A stretch of DNA of 64,000 nucleotides from Ignatzschineria sp. RMDPL8A (GTDB lineage: Bacteria > Pseudomonadota > Gammaproteobacteria > Cardiobacteriales > Wohlfahrtiimonadaceae): the NCBI RefSeq assembly GCF_029815055.1, contig NZ_JAPPWA010000002.1, positions 1,488,001 to 1,552,000 of the forward strand. The letters are read 5' to 3'. Below are positions 51,717-61,543 of this stretch, piece after piece; the first letter of the stretch is position 1, and each line of letters opens with the position of its first letter. The position numbers and the translations under genes are program-made. The notes beneath the pieces were generated by a model. The model searched no databases and was not told the DNA's origin. It worked only from the letters and a program-made list of their open reading frames with translations.

Positions 51717-52211
51717 TTAATCTGCTTTAATTAGGTAGCGCAGATTAATGCGGTCTTGGCATAAGATCCCGTTTTCAATAATTTTAAAGGGATATTGCTC
51801 GACAAAGTAATTGAGCTCGATTCCATCAATCCGAAAGCCCATTTTTTGGTAGAGCGCCTGTGCGCCAAAGCTTGAGTTGCCAGTACCGACTAAGAGCGAA
51901 TCATACCCCTCGGCGATCGCTTCATTAATGGCATATTCAATTAATAACGTTGCAAGACCTGAGCGGCGATAGGCTTCTAAAACCGCAATGTTCATAATCT
52001 CAAGCACGCCCTTCTCATGGGCTCTAGGGGCTAAAATCAGAACGCCAACGAGCTCTTCTTCATGATAGAGCGCAAAGAGTTTTCCGATCGAAAGCGCTTC
52101 ATTTATTCGTGCTTTAAGGGGATCGGCATCGAGTAATAGCTCATAATGGCTCGGATCGGGCTTCGCAATTTCACGGATATCACAATGAGCCTTCGAGATT
52201 AATATCGTCAT
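51717..52211 (-). CDS. GNAT-family N-acetyltransferase
   Basis: The 164-residue GNAT protein has the acetyl-CoA segment VLEAYRRSGLATLLIEYAI (R-x-x-G-x-A loop), GYDSLLVGTGNSS and the motif B region ALYQKMGFRIDGIELNYF. These fit the family that acetylates small molecules or protein N-termini; the last motif resembles YvbK-type enzymes. Substrate unknown. It is the next gene downstream of dedA on the same strand, with a 92-base gap. Confidence 0.82.
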   Translation of the reverse strand: MTILISKAHCDIREIAKPDPSHYELLLDADPLKARINEALSIGKLFALYHEEELVGVLILAPRAHEKGVLEIMNIAVLEAYRRSGLATLLIEYAINEAIAEGYDSLLVGTGNSSFGAQALYQKMGFRIDGIELNYFVEQYPFKIIENGILCQDRINLRYLIKAD

Positions 52212-52303
52212 AAGATCTCCTTTTTCCGTAACGATTTAGTAACAAACAATAACTATCACCCCATTATAGAATAACCATCGTAACTTACAATACTTATAAA
52301 GGA

Positions 52304-52942
52304 TTACTCAGCGGGCTTATTCTCGAGTTTTGCGAGCTTTTTCGCGCGATATTTACGCCAGAAAACAGAGACTAAAATAAGTGCGCCGATGCCTAAAAGT
52401 GCAAAAATCCCCACCTGAAATTGATGGATTTTATGCTCAAGCCAGTCGATATTTTCAGCGCCAAAGACTCCCAGATAGATCCAAACCGGCACCGAAATGA
52501 GTGCAGCGAGCCCATCCATAATCAAAAATTGCATAATGGAAACACGGCGCGTGATGCCGGAGGTGATATAGATCGGCGTTCGTAATCCTGGTAAAAAGCG
52601 CGCAATAAAGAGCACCCAATTGCCATATTTGGTAAAAAGCGCTTTAATGCGAATATAGCGTTTGCGCGTGATAATCCGCGCCACCCATTTTAGCCGTAAA
52701 ATCCGATAGCCAAAGATGCGCCCGGCGAGAAACATCACCCCATCACCAATTAAGACACCGGCAAGCCCGACAATCACCATAAAATGTGGGTTTGCGTGCC
52801 CGAGTCCTGCGATCACCCCGCCTGCTACCAGCGTCACATCTTCCGGGATCGGAACCCCAAATCCGCACAGCAGTAAAACGATGAATACGGCGACGTATCC
52901 ATAGTCAATAAAGATGAGTTCCAACCACGAAAATAGATCCAT
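52304..52942 (-). CDS. DedA-family inner-membrane protein
   Basis: The 212-residue polytopic protein has DedA/VTT signatures: GFGVPIPEDVTLVAGG near residue 27, the FTKYGNWVLFIARFLPGLRTPIYITSGI stretch near 104-131 and several hydrophobic helices. DedA proteins flip phospholipids or undecaprenyl phosphate and support membrane potential and drug resistance; conserved acidic and arginine residues of the reentrant loops (PED, ARFLPGLR) are present. It is separated from hrpA by about 120 bases. Confidence 0.9.
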   Translation of the reverse strand: MDLFSWLELIFIDYGYVAVFIVLLLCGFGVPIPEDVTLVAGGVIAGLGHANPHFMVIVGLAGVLIGDGVMFLAGRIFGYRILRLKWVARIITRKRYIRIKALFTKYGNWVLFIARFLPGLRTPIYITSGITRRVSIMQFLIMDGLAALISVPVWIYLGVFGAENIDWLEHKIHQFQVGIFALLGIGALILVSVFWRKYRAKKLAKLENKPAE

Positions 52943-53059
52943 ACTTTAATATACACCGGCACAGCATCGATCCTTTGATCTTTGCCATGCTTTTGCGTCT
53001 TGGTGCCTCCTATCCTCTCCTTAAATATTGTCGATCCTGCGTTACATCATCAGGGTTCC

Positions 53060-56000
53060 TTAACGATAATCACTATTTTTAATCACCAGTTCAATCGCTT
53101 CCCACGCCTTTTTAAGCCGCTTTTCAGAGACGGTAATCACCGTTTTCATCGGCTGAGCAAAAAAGGAGACCGCCATCTCTTCAATCATCCAGCGATACTC
53201 TTCCACCGCGCCGTAAAGTTCTTCACGATTTTTAAAGAATTCCCGCGCTTTTAGATAATTTTGCCAATGGGATTCAAGCACTGCGTGTTGCGCTTTATCG
53301 CGATTCACATTTTGCGGGAAGCGTTCAACTCGAATGGCCATCGCCTCTAAATATCGAGGAATTTGTAAGCGCCATTCCCGCGGCGTTTGGCTAATAAAGT
53401 CCACATAGATTAAGCGATCGAGATGGGTTTTAATCTCCCGTTCAATCATCGCTTTATTCATCGGGTGAAGCGTATTTAGCGTTTCGCGCACGGTTTTATA
53501 ACGCTCAAAAATATCGATAATCAGCCCACTTAAATCGGTGGCATTTTTCACAATTTCACGGCGAAGACGCTCCACAATGTGATTAAACGTTTTCGCATCT
53601 CGGGGCAATTCATTTGCCTCAAAGCCATCTTTAATTACCGCGCGCATGAGATCTTCACGGAGTGCCTCTTCACTGCCAACCGGGCGAAACATTAACGCCA
53701 ATTTCCCAAACTGTGGCCATTGACGACGGAGATATTTAATCTGCTCACTAAGTGCATTGAGGCTCAGTTCAATCAGCGTGGTGAGATGTTTCTGCTCCGC
53801 CACCGCTTCCCGGTCGCAGAGCTCCATTTTAAGCTGATCTTTTTTAAGAACAAGCGCAGGATAGCCCATCAATTGGATACCATTACGATTAAAACTGACC
53901 GATTTTTCCAGCGCCCAACTGTTCGGATCGAGCACCGTATCATGATCCGGAAGATGAGTGTCAGATGCGTTTTGAGTGCCCGCTTGATGGTGATGCGTAC
54001 CATTTTCCTCGCCGGATTTCCCGCGAGTTTTACGCACTTTAACTTTCGGCTTGCCCTTTTCTACAAGCGTTTGGAACGCTGAGGCCGCTTTTGCTTTAAA
54101 GGTTTCCCGCAGTTCATTGAGATCACGGCTCTCGCCCAAGGTTTTCCCGCCAGTATCGATCACACGGATATTCATACGCAGATGGCGCGGCAATGCCTCT
54201 TCATTAAAATTGTGCGGTTCGATAGTAATGCCGGAGCGCTTGGTTAAAAAGTCGGCGATTTGATAATAGAGATTCCCCTCACCAAATTCGAGGCGCTCCA
54301 CCATTTCGGCCGCCACATTGGGAAGCGGGACAAAATTCCGGCGTAACGCGCGGGGCATGGTACGCATAATCTCCACCACCTTTTCTTCAATCAGCCCGCG
54401 TACCAGCCAATCAAGGCGCGTTTTATCGAGCAGATTGAGCGCAGCCAGCGGAACCAAGAGCGTCATTCCATCGGATTCATTCGATGGATCAAACAGATAG
54501 AGCGCATTTAAGGTTAATTGATTAAACTGCACCGTTTCAGGGAAATCTTCGAGATTGAGCGCATCATCACGGGCTAAAATATCGGCTTTCGTTAAGATGA
54601 GCGAATCATTATTGTTCGGCGTTTTACACCATTTTTCAAGGGCGGCAACGGAGTAACAATCGGCGGGAATGCGTTTTGTGTACCACTCAAAGAGCTGCCA
54701 TTCTTCCACTAAGATATCGCGGCGACGGGTCTTTTCTTCCATCAGCTCAACATCTTCAATCACCTTGCTATTTTTACGATAAAACGGCGCACGAATATTG
54801 ATCTCCCCTTCCACGAGTCCTTCACGAATCATCAGCTCTCGGGAGAGCTCAGGCGCGACTTTCCCGTAGCTAATTTGGCGATTGGCCACAACGGGAAGCC
54901 CAAATAGTAGGAGCGTTTCATACGCAGCCGCTTGCCCTTGGGTTTTACTCCAGTGAGGCTCGCTATATTGTTTTTTAATGAGGTGATCTGCGATCGATTC
55001 AAGCCACGCCGGATCAATCACCCCACAGGTGCGCGCGTAGACTTGGGAGGTTTCCACAATCTCCATCGCCATCACCCATTTCGGCGGCTTTTTAAAGAGA
55101 AACGAGCCAGGAAAAATCTTAAATTTACGATTATTGGGGCCCGTATACGTTTTATCATCGCCAATCATCCCGATCTGATCGAGAAGGCCCACAAGGAGCG
55201 ACTGATGAATCAGATCTTCTGAAAAACTCGGGAATCTAAATTCGTCATTGTCTGAGTCTTTATTATTTTTACGATTGCCATTACCGCTGCCGCGTCCTTT
55301 TTTACTCACCTCTTTTGTCACCGTTGGGAAAGGATTAATCGAGAATTTCATCGATTTCAGTAACCCTTCAATTTGGCGATAGAGATCGTACCATTCGCGC
55401 ATGCGCATGAAGTTTAAAAAATACTGCCTACACAATTTACGCAGCTGCGATTGCGAGCTATTGACCGCGTAGGATTGATACCAGGTCCAGAGATTTAAAA
55501 AGCTAATAAAATCAGAATGAGGCTCTTTAAAGAGACGATGTTTTTCATCGGCCTGTTGCTGAAATTCAAGGGGCCGTTCCCGCGGATCTTGGATCGACAT
55601 CATCGCAACGAGCACCAATAATTCATGCCCAACGCCCCGTTTTACTCCATCAAGCAGCATCGCCCCAAAGCGCGGATCGATCGGTAGGCGCGCAAGATCA
55701 TTCCCGAGTCTTGTTAATGTACCATTATGGCGCACGGCTCGAAGCTCACGCAGCGTGCGAAATCCCTCCCGAATTTGGCGCGTTTCAGGCGCTTCAATAA
55801 AGGGAAACGCTTCCGGATCGCCAAGGCGAAGATACCCCATCTGTAAAATTACCGAGGCTAAATGGGTGCGTAAAATTTCAGGGTCTAAAAACTCAGGGCG
55901 ACTCTCAAAATCCTCCTCACTAAAGAGACGAATACAGATCCCTTCACTCACTCGCCCGCACCGCCCGGCACGCTGATCGGCGGAGGCTCTTGCGATCGGC

Positions 56001-57166
56001 TCAACGAGCAGACTCTGTAAGCGCGAGGTGGGATTATATCGGCTAATCCGTGCAACGCCCGAATCGATCACATATTTAATGCCCGGTACAGTGAGCGAGG
56101 TTTCGGCAACGTTGGTGGACAAAACAATGCGAGGACGATTGCCCGGGCGGAAAATCCGCGATTGCTCTGCTTGGCTTAAGCGTGAAAAGAGCGGCAAAAT
56201 CTCATAATAACTCGCAAATTCTCGGCGAAGCTCATCAGCCGCCTCCCGAATCTCCCGCTCACCGGATAAAAAGACGAGAATATCCCCGCGCCCTTCTTGC
56301 GAAAGCTCGCGCACCGCATCAATGATCCCCTCATTGAGATCTTTTTCATCAGAATCTTTCCCACCATCCATCTCCAAAAGAGGACGATAGCGCATCTCAA
56401 CGGGATAAGTTCGGCCTGAAACTTCAATAATCGGCGCTTTTTTCGCACCGCCAAAATAGTTAGAAAACTTCTCAGGGTCGATGGTTGCCGAGGTAATGAT
56501 CAATTTAAGATCGGGGCGGCGTGGCAAAATATTCTTTAAAATACCGAGCAGAAAGTCGATATTGAGGCTACGTTCGTGCGCCTCGTCGATAATTAAGACT
56601 TCATATTGATTGAGATAGCGATCGCGGGAAAGCTCCGTGAGTAAAATCCCGTCAGTCATCAGTTTAATGACGGTATCGTCCGCGGTTTTATCATTAAAGC
56701 GCATCTTATAGCCGACAAATTCCCCAAGGGGACGATCAAGCTCTTCTGCTATGCGCGAGGCCACCGAGTGCGCAGCAATTCGCCGAGGCTGAGTATGCCC
56801 AATTAATCCGCGCGAGCCAAACCCAAGCTCAAGGCACATCTTCGCAAGCTGAGTGGTTTTCCCCGAGCCCGTCTCCCCGCAGACAATCACCACCTGATAC
56901 TCGTTTAATGCCTCTTTGATAATCTCACGCTTTTCCGCAATGGGAAGCGCATCATCATAAGTGATCTTCGGCACATTTTTCTGGCGCAATAACACCCGCT
57001 CCGCCGAGCTAACAATTCGCTCTTTCAGCGAGATCAGCGCCTCATCCATCTCCCGATGATTATCACGCATCGCCCGCTTAAGATCGCGTTCTAAAAAGTA
57101 ACGATCTTTCGTTTCAGTGTGAGGAAGCAGTTGCTCTAATTTTTTAAGCTCGGTGGCAATATCCAT
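53060..57166 (-). CDS. hrpA: ATP-dependent RNA helicase HrpA
   Basis: The 1368-residue DEAH-box helicase has motif I GETGSGKTTQ near residue 95, IGHTQPRR, motif II DEAH, SAT, STNVAETSLT and QRAGRCGR. The helicase-associated and OB-fold regions follow, then the large DUF3418 C-terminal domain typical of HrpA. It is somewhat longer than the E. coli protein (1300), with low-complexity hydrophilic inserts around residues 620-640 (KKGRGSGNGNRKNNKDSDND) and 1050-1080. In E. coli it rescues stalled or collided ribosomes. It stands alone between dedA and nrdB. Confidence 0.95.
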   Translation of the reverse strand: MDIATELKKLEQLLPHTETKDRYFLERDLKRAMRDNHREMDEALISLKERIVSSAERVLLRQKNVPKITYDDALPIAEKREIIKEALNEYQVVIVCGETGSGKTTQLAKMCLELGFGSRGLIGHTQPRRIAAHSVASRIAEELDRPLGEFVGYKMRFNDKTADDTVIKLMTDGILLTELSRDRYLNQYEVLIIDEAHERSLNIDFLLGILKNILPRRPDLKLIITSATIDPEKFSNYFGGAKKAPIIEVSGRTYPVEMRYRPLLEMDGGKDSDEKDLNEGIIDAVRELSQEGRGDILVFLSGEREIREAADELRREFASYYEILPLFSRLSQAEQSRIFRPGNRPRIVLSTNVAETSLTVPGIKYVIDSGVARISRYNPTSRLQSLLVEPIARASADQRAGRCGRVSEGICIRLFSEEDFESRPEFLDPEILRTHLASVILQMGYLRLGDPEAFPFIEAPETRQIREGFRTLRELRAVRHNGTLTRLGNDLARLPIDPRFGAMLLDGVKRGVGHELLVLVAMMSIQDPRERPLEFQQQADEKHRLFKEPHSDFISFLNLWTWYQSYAVNSSQSQLRKLCRQYFLNFMRMREWYDLYRQIEGLLKSMKFSINPFPTVTKEVSKKGRGSGNGNRKNNKDSDNDEFRFPSFSEDLIHQSLLVGLLDQIGMIGDDKTYTGPNNRKFKIFPGSFLFKKPPKWVMAMEIVETSQVYARTCGVIDPAWLESIADHLIKKQYSEPHWSKTQGQAAAYETLLLFGLPVVANRQISYGKVAPELSRELMIREGLVEGEINIRAPFYRKNSKVIEDVELMEEKTRRRDILVEEWQLFEWYTKRIPADCYSVAALEKWCKTPNNNDSLILTKADILARDDALNLEDFPETVQFNQLTLNALYLFDPSNESDGMTLLVPLAALNLLDKTRLDWLVRGLIEEKVVEIMRTMPRALRRNFVPLPNVAAEMVERLEFGEGNLYYQIADFLTKRSGITIEPHNFNEEALPRHLRMNIRVIDTGGKTLGESRDLNELRETFKAKAASAFQTLVEKGKPKVKVRKTRGKSGEENGTHHHQAGTQNASDTHLPDHDTVLDPNSWALEKSVSFNRNGIQLMGYPALVLKKDQLKMELCDREAVAEQKHLTTLIELSLNALSEQIKYLRRQWPQFGKLALMFRPVGSEEALREDLMRAVIKDGFEANELPRDAKTFNHIVERLRREIVKNATDLSGLIIDIFERYKTVRETLNTLHPMNKAMIEREIKTHLDRLIYVDFISQTPREWRLQIPRYLEAMAIRVERFPQNVNRDKAQHAVLESHWQNYLKAREFFKNREELYGAVEEYRWMIEEMAVSFFAQPMKTVITVSEKRLKKAWEAIELVIKNSDYR

Positions 57167-57270
57167 AAAATGTCTTAGTTATTATCGTAAACAAATCAAA
57201 AAGAGCTATTTTACCATAGCTCTCAATTATTTTTAGATTCTCAAACCGCGCTTTAATTAATTCCGCCCAT

Positions 57271-57293
57271 AAAAAAGCCCTCAATCGAGGGCT
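57271..57293 (-). terminator. Terminator of nrdAB
   Basis: On the - strand a perfect 7-bp stem AGCCCTC/GAGGGCT with loop GATT is followed by T6. Confidence 0.95.
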
Positions 57294-57333
57294 TCCAATA
57301 TTTTTACTTCGTTTTAATCAATTTTAGAGATCG

Positions 57334-58443
57334 TTAAATCTCAAAAATCTCATCTTCCGCATCGTCGGTGACGCTGTTGAGGCGGTAGTTGGTGTTGTCC
57401 ATCTCTTGGTTCGCGTTTTGCGTTTTGTTGAGGTCTAACCAGTTATCCATCCACATGAGCGGTTTTTTCGCGATCGGTTTGTAGGGGTTTTCTAAGCCTA
57501 AGAAACCGTAGAGTTCTTGCGCGTTCCAAAGTACCCACTCATCGAGGAGCGTTTTGTTGAGCCCAACGATTGAACGATTTTCACTAAAGAGATACTCATT
57601 CCAATCGAGCTCTTGCGAGATCACCGAGCGGATAATTTCGTGAACGTACTCTTTGTTTTCTTCAAAGAGATTGCGCCACTCTTCTTCTCTAAAGAGAATC
57701 TCAAGCACCGCTTCGTCCATCATCACGTGCACTTGCTCATCTTGTGCGATTTTTTGCACGAGTTTGGCAATGCCTTGGAAGATATTTTGCTCAGCGAGCG
57801 CGAATGTACACGCAAATGAGCTCATAAATTCGATTTTTTCTAAGCAATAAAGCGCAACAAAGCCTTTTAAAACCACCGCTTTAAGCTCTTTTGAATCCCG
57901 CTCAACTTGCCCTAATTTATAGAGCGCGCCGTAACGGTCAAGCTCATTGAAGCAGTCGATAATGGTGGTAGAACGATTTAAGACTTCATCGTTACGCATC
58001 ACCTCTTTAAAGACTTCTTGCGGATCGGAGATACATTGGCGAATGATCTCTGAATAGGTGAGCGCGTGCAGGTTTTCCACTTCCGATTGCTTCGAAAGCA
58101 TCACCCACAGCTCACTATTGGTGACAAATGGCGCAAATAATGGCGCGATGGTACGCGATGCCACCGAGTCGAGCTCCCATTGGAACGCGAGGGTTTTCAC
58201 CATAATGTCATAGTTATTTTTCGAGCAGTTGAGTAGGTCCATACGTGATTGCTCAAGATTCACCTCATCTTCCGTCCAGTCCATGGATTTTTGAAGCTTA
58301 TACAGATCAAATAGACGAGGATATGGCGTGTTGATTGAATCGTATAACGCAAGTGGTTCGCCCAAAAAGAGCGGATAACGCCCTGTTTGCCACGCATCAT
58401 TATCCTGATTAAAAATTGACGTTTCGAGAACAGCGTCCTTCAT
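57334..58443 (-). CDS. nrdB: Class Ia ribonucleotide reductase beta subunit
   Basis: NrdB houses the diferric tyrosyl radical used by NrdA to reduce ribonucleoside diphosphates. Metal ligands and radical residue are recognisable: the aspartate in WELDSV, the Glu/His of EVENLHALTY with the tyrosine four residues after the histidine, the glutamate in KIEFMSSFACTF and DEQVH. Length (369) is close to E. coli's 376. It lies 169 bases after nrdA and is followed by a strong terminator. No ferredoxin (yfaE) gene adjoins it. The enzyme needs oxygen and iron, not cobalamin, which makes the upstream B12 riboswitch meaningful. Confidence 0.95.
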   Translation of the reverse strand: MKDAVLETSIFNQDNDAWQTGRYPLFLGEPLALYDSINTPYPRLFDLYKLQKSMDWTEDEVNLEQSRMDLLNCSKNNYDIMVKTLAFQWELDSVASRTIAPLFAPFVTNSELWVMLSKQSEVENLHALTYSEIIRQCISDPQEVFKEVMRNDEVLNRSTTIIDCFNELDRYGALYKLGQVERDSKELKAVVLKGFVALYCLEKIEFMSSFACTFALAEQNIFQGIAKLVQKIAQDEQVHVMMDEAVLEILFREEEWRNLFEENKEYVHEIIRSVISQELDWNEYLFSENRSIVGLNKTLLDEWVLWNAQELYGFLGLENPYKPIAKKPLMWMDNWLDLNKTQNANQEMDNTNYRLNSVTDDAEDEIFEI

Positions 58444-58612
58444 TTTACCAATCCTTTATATTAAAGCTGTTGGTTACAGTTGATATAATTGCCATTTCCA
58501 ACAATCAAACATCTTGGCAATTACGATCGTCGTACCTTATAAAAATGGGGCTGTTACGACGCACCCTAGCCCCACCATTTTACCCGAGCCATAGCTCAAG
58601 GCCTTGTGTACC

Positions 58613-60853
58613 TTACAGCGTACACGCACCGCCCGCACAACTTGCATCGGCAACGGTTTCATACCCTTCATGCACAATGCCCGACGCACTATTTAAGTAG
58701 TAACGTGTTTTACAACCGAGGCGCATCATGTAGATGAAATCCGTTAAAAGCTGACGGGTTGAGATGGTTTGCTCTTCTTGCAGATTGAGATAGAGGTCCG
58801 CGGAGATCGCTTGCCCTGTAAATTTCTGAATAATCGCATACATCTCAATTAAGTCTTTTGAATCTAAGTTCCACGCAATATCATAATATTGGCCGAGCTC
58901 ATCCATATCGGGCGCAAGCAGTAAGTTTTTGCCCGTGCCTGAGGTTTTCATCACTTTAAGATTACGAATTGGATAGAGACCGTTCGTGGTATTGGTGAGC
59001 TGGCTTGACGATTCAACCGGCATCATCGCTTCTAGCACACTGTGACGAATCCCGCCCTGCTCAATAATTGCTTGACGTAACGCTTCCCAATCGTAGCGAA
59101 GCTCCGCATCATGCACCGAATCCACATTTTTATTGTAGGTATCGATCGGTAACCAACCCTCTGGGTATTTGGTTTTATCGATCCACGGCGCATTGCCTTT
59201 CTCTTTGGCAAGACGAAGACTCGCTTTATGGAGATAGTAACTGTGGCGCTCGGCGATAAAATGGATATAGTTTTTTCCTTCACGTGAAGCGTAGCTCAAT
59301 TTATGCATCGCCATATCGTGGGCAAGGTTAGTAATTCCCACCCCGATCGAACGGCGCGCTTTTGCGGTCACTTCAAGGGATTTAAATGGATACTCCATAA
59401 TCTCCATGACGTTATCGATCATCAGCGCGGTGTAGTACGCAATCTCTTCATACTCCTCTTCCGCAATACGGCCCACCACAAGTGATGCCAAGCTACAGAG
59501 CCCAATTTCCCCTTCCGGATTGTCGCTATAAAGATCCATCATGCCGGTATACGGTTTTGTCGGAAGCGCAATCTCTAAACAGAGGTTACTTGAATAGATC
59601 GTATCTTTAAACGGCGTGTGGCGGTTCATCTCATCGATATAGGTGAGGTAGATACGCCCCGTTTCTGCCGATTCGGTGAGCGCTTTGATCGCAATTTCAC
59701 GGGCTTTTACAAATTGTTTTTTACAGTCCGATTTCTCGTATTTGTCATAGACCGCTTTAAAGTGTTCATAATCGCTTGAGTAGAACGCCTCGTAAAGATC
59801 CGGCGCTTCAAGCAGACTGATCAGCATCCAATCTTCATTTTTTGCCACTTTTTCAACAAAGTAACGATTAACGAGCATCGCATAGTCGATATCACGAATT
59901 CGTTTTTGCGTTACCGTTGTGGGGTTTTTAAGCACTAATAGATCGAAAATTTCAGGATCGAGCGTATTGAAATAGACCGTCGCACTTCCGCCACGGCTTG
60001 CTTGCATATTGGCATGTACCGCCGATTGAATCATACGGTAATAAGGGAGTTTTCCTTGATGGACAACGCGCCCCTCTTTCACCGGATCCCCTTTTGAGCG
60101 CGTTAACAGATGCGCCCCAATCCCTGCACTCGCACAGGTCATCATATACGAGATATGATCCCCAACCGAGAGCGATTCAACATTATCATCGGTGGTATAT
60201 ACACAGCACGACGCATAGCCTTTATGAGGCGTACGCATGTTGATTAACATCGGCGTTGGGGTATTAATTTTAAGCTCATTTAAATAACGATAAAGTTTTT
60301 TAACGTCTTCTAAACGGCGCTCACGCGGCTGGTTCTGCATGTTTTGCATCGCCATCCCCATAAACATAAATTGAGGCGATTCTAAACAACGTCCCGTCAC
60401 ACGATTGCTAATGAGATAGCGATCTTTCATCTGGTGAAGCGTGGTGTAGTTGTAATTAATATCGATATTGTGATCGATCACCGCATCAAGCTCGTTGAGC
60501 TCTTCGGCGTTATAATCCATATTTTCCCAATGTTTGAGCGAAATCATGTGCGCATAAAATTCAGGAAGCGATGGAATTTGACGAAATCCGCCAAACGCTT
60601 CTTTATAGATCGTCCCGATTAAAAGACGGCCCGCCATCTTAAGATGACGATGATCTTCACGTTCAACACAGGCATCAATCATCGCTTTGTGCAGTTCTAA
60701 CGTCGTGCACCCGTCGTAACATTTACGGTACGCTTCTAGCGCAATCGCACTCCAATCGACTTCATAATGAGAGGCAAACTCCGCCCATTTATTGAGTTTC
60801 TCGGGAATAAATTCTTCGCGTTCTCCGCTACTTTTTACGACGTAATTGATCAT
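58613..60853 (-). CDS. nrdA: Class Ia ribonucleotide reductase alpha subunit
   Basis: The 746-residue catalytic subunit has an N-terminal ATP-cone (about 1-95, beginning INYVVKSSGEREEF) that mediates dATP inhibition. Active-site segments include PTPMLINMRTPHKGYASCCVY, NLCLEIALPTKP, EIGLCSLASLVVG and RRSIGVGITNLAHD. The C-terminal swinging cysteines are CAGGACTL. The start ATG 60853 has AGGG 7-10 bases upstream. A cobalamin riboswitch lies 222-372 bases upstream on the same strand with no gene between, so nrdAB should be repressed when B12 is plentiful. Confidence 0.96.
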   Translation of the reverse strand: MINYVVKSSGEREEFIPEKLNKWAEFASHYEVDWSAIALEAYRKCYDGCTTLELHKAMIDACVEREDHRHLKMAGRLLIGTIYKEAFGGFRQIPSLPEFYAHMISLKHWENMDYNAEELNELDAVIDHNIDINYNYTTLHQMKDRYLISNRVTGRCLESPQFMFMGMAMQNMQNQPRERRLEDVKKLYRYLNELKINTPTPMLINMRTPHKGYASCCVYTTDDNVESLSVGDHISYMMTCASAGIGAHLLTRSKGDPVKEGRVVHQGKLPYYRMIQSAVHANMQASRGGSATVYFNTLDPEIFDLLVLKNPTTVTQKRIRDIDYAMLVNRYFVEKVAKNEDWMLISLLEAPDLYEAFYSSDYEHFKAVYDKYEKSDCKKQFVKAREIAIKALTESAETGRIYLTYIDEMNRHTPFKDTIYSSNLCLEIALPTKPYTGMMDLYSDNPEGEIGLCSLASLVVGRIAEEEYEEIAYYTALMIDNVMEIMEYPFKSLEVTAKARRSIGVGITNLAHDMAMHKLSYASREGKNYIHFIAERHSYYLHKASLRLAKEKGNAPWIDKTKYPEGWLPIDTYNKNVDSVHDAELRYDWEALRQAIIEQGGIRHSVLEAMMPVESSSQLTNTTNGLYPIRNLKVMKTSGTGKNLLLAPDMDELGQYYDIAWNLDSKDLIEMYAIIQKFTGQAISADLYLNLQEEQTISTRQLLTDFIYMMRLGCKTRYYLNSASGIVHEGYETVADASCAGGACTL

Positions 60854-60910
60854 GATTTAGCCCTATTTATACATTTAAAAGAATACAAAAAAAAGAATAT
60901 TCATTAGTCT

Positions 60911-60957
60911 AAAAAAAGAGGCAAAACCGAAGCGTCCACGGATTTCCATGGAGGCGC
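60911..60957 (-). terminator. Terminator-like hairpin in the nrdAB leader
   Basis: On the - strand GCGCCTCCATGG, loop AAAT, CCGTGGACGC form an imperfect stem with a 2-base bulge and one G-T pair. A T7 run starts 14 bases after it. It may serve as the expression platform of the upstream riboswitch, but the distance to the T run is longer than ideal. Confidence 0.4.
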
Positions 60958-61074
60958 GTCTTTATACCCCTTTTTTTAACCTAAGGCGCATAAAAACGAA
61001 GAAGTAGGCTGTATAGAAAAATTCTAATACAAGAGGCTTCCCCGCTCTCAAGCATTTGTTAAGTTGTGTTAATT

Positions 61075-61225
61075 AGTTGATAGGTCTCCTGACTTATAGG
61101 TCTTAAAAATTCCTCAAGCCTTCCCAGATCTAACCTTTTACCCAGTGGCTTCTCCCGAGAAACTTCTAGCTAATTACAGTTGCGGGGGCAGTGTTTGCTT
61201 TCCACAAACTTCCCTTGAATCAACT
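61075..61225 (-). ncRNA. Cobalamin (B12) riboswitch upstream of nrdAB
   Basis: Read on the - strand the element opens with GGGAAGTTTGTGG and contains CACTGCCCCCGCAACTGTA (61193-61175). It continues with AGAAGCCACTGGG and ends with the B12 box AAGTCAGGAGACCTAT (61095-61080). The outer helix P1 pairs AGTTGAT with ATCAACT exactly (61225-61219 with 61081-61075). These features and their order are those of the adenosylcobalamin riboswitch family. The next gene in the same direction is nrdA. Such elements usually switch expression off when cobalamin binds. Confidence 0.93.
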
Positions 61226-61232
61226 TGTCGTT

Positions 61233-61241
61233 ACTATAGCA
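61233..61241 (-). promoter_or_regulatory. Probable extended -10 promoter element for the riboswitch-nrdAB transcript
   Basis: On the - strand TGCTATAGT (extended -10) ends 7 bases before the riboswitch P1 helix. No good -35 is seen at the usual spacing, which is tolerated by extended -10 promoters. Confidence 0.45.
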
Positions 61242-61543
61242 AACTTAGCAAAAAAAGTTTGACCAAATAATTGAATGGACATTCGCCCATTTTTGTTATC
61301 TGTCTGATTTCATTTAACGGGAATATTGCATCAAAAGAGCGATTCTTATCGCGGTGATAAATGATAATAGTTCTCAATAGAAACGTTCGATTCGCCCCAA
61401 TTCATTGGTGAAAGAATATTCAATTTTCATGAATTTTTATGATAAATATCAGTCAAAAAAGCATTTGTAGATCAAAACTCTAAATGAAAATATAATTGAC
61501 TTAATTGAGGCCGATTTCAGGCGCAAAACAGCGCTTAAAACCG

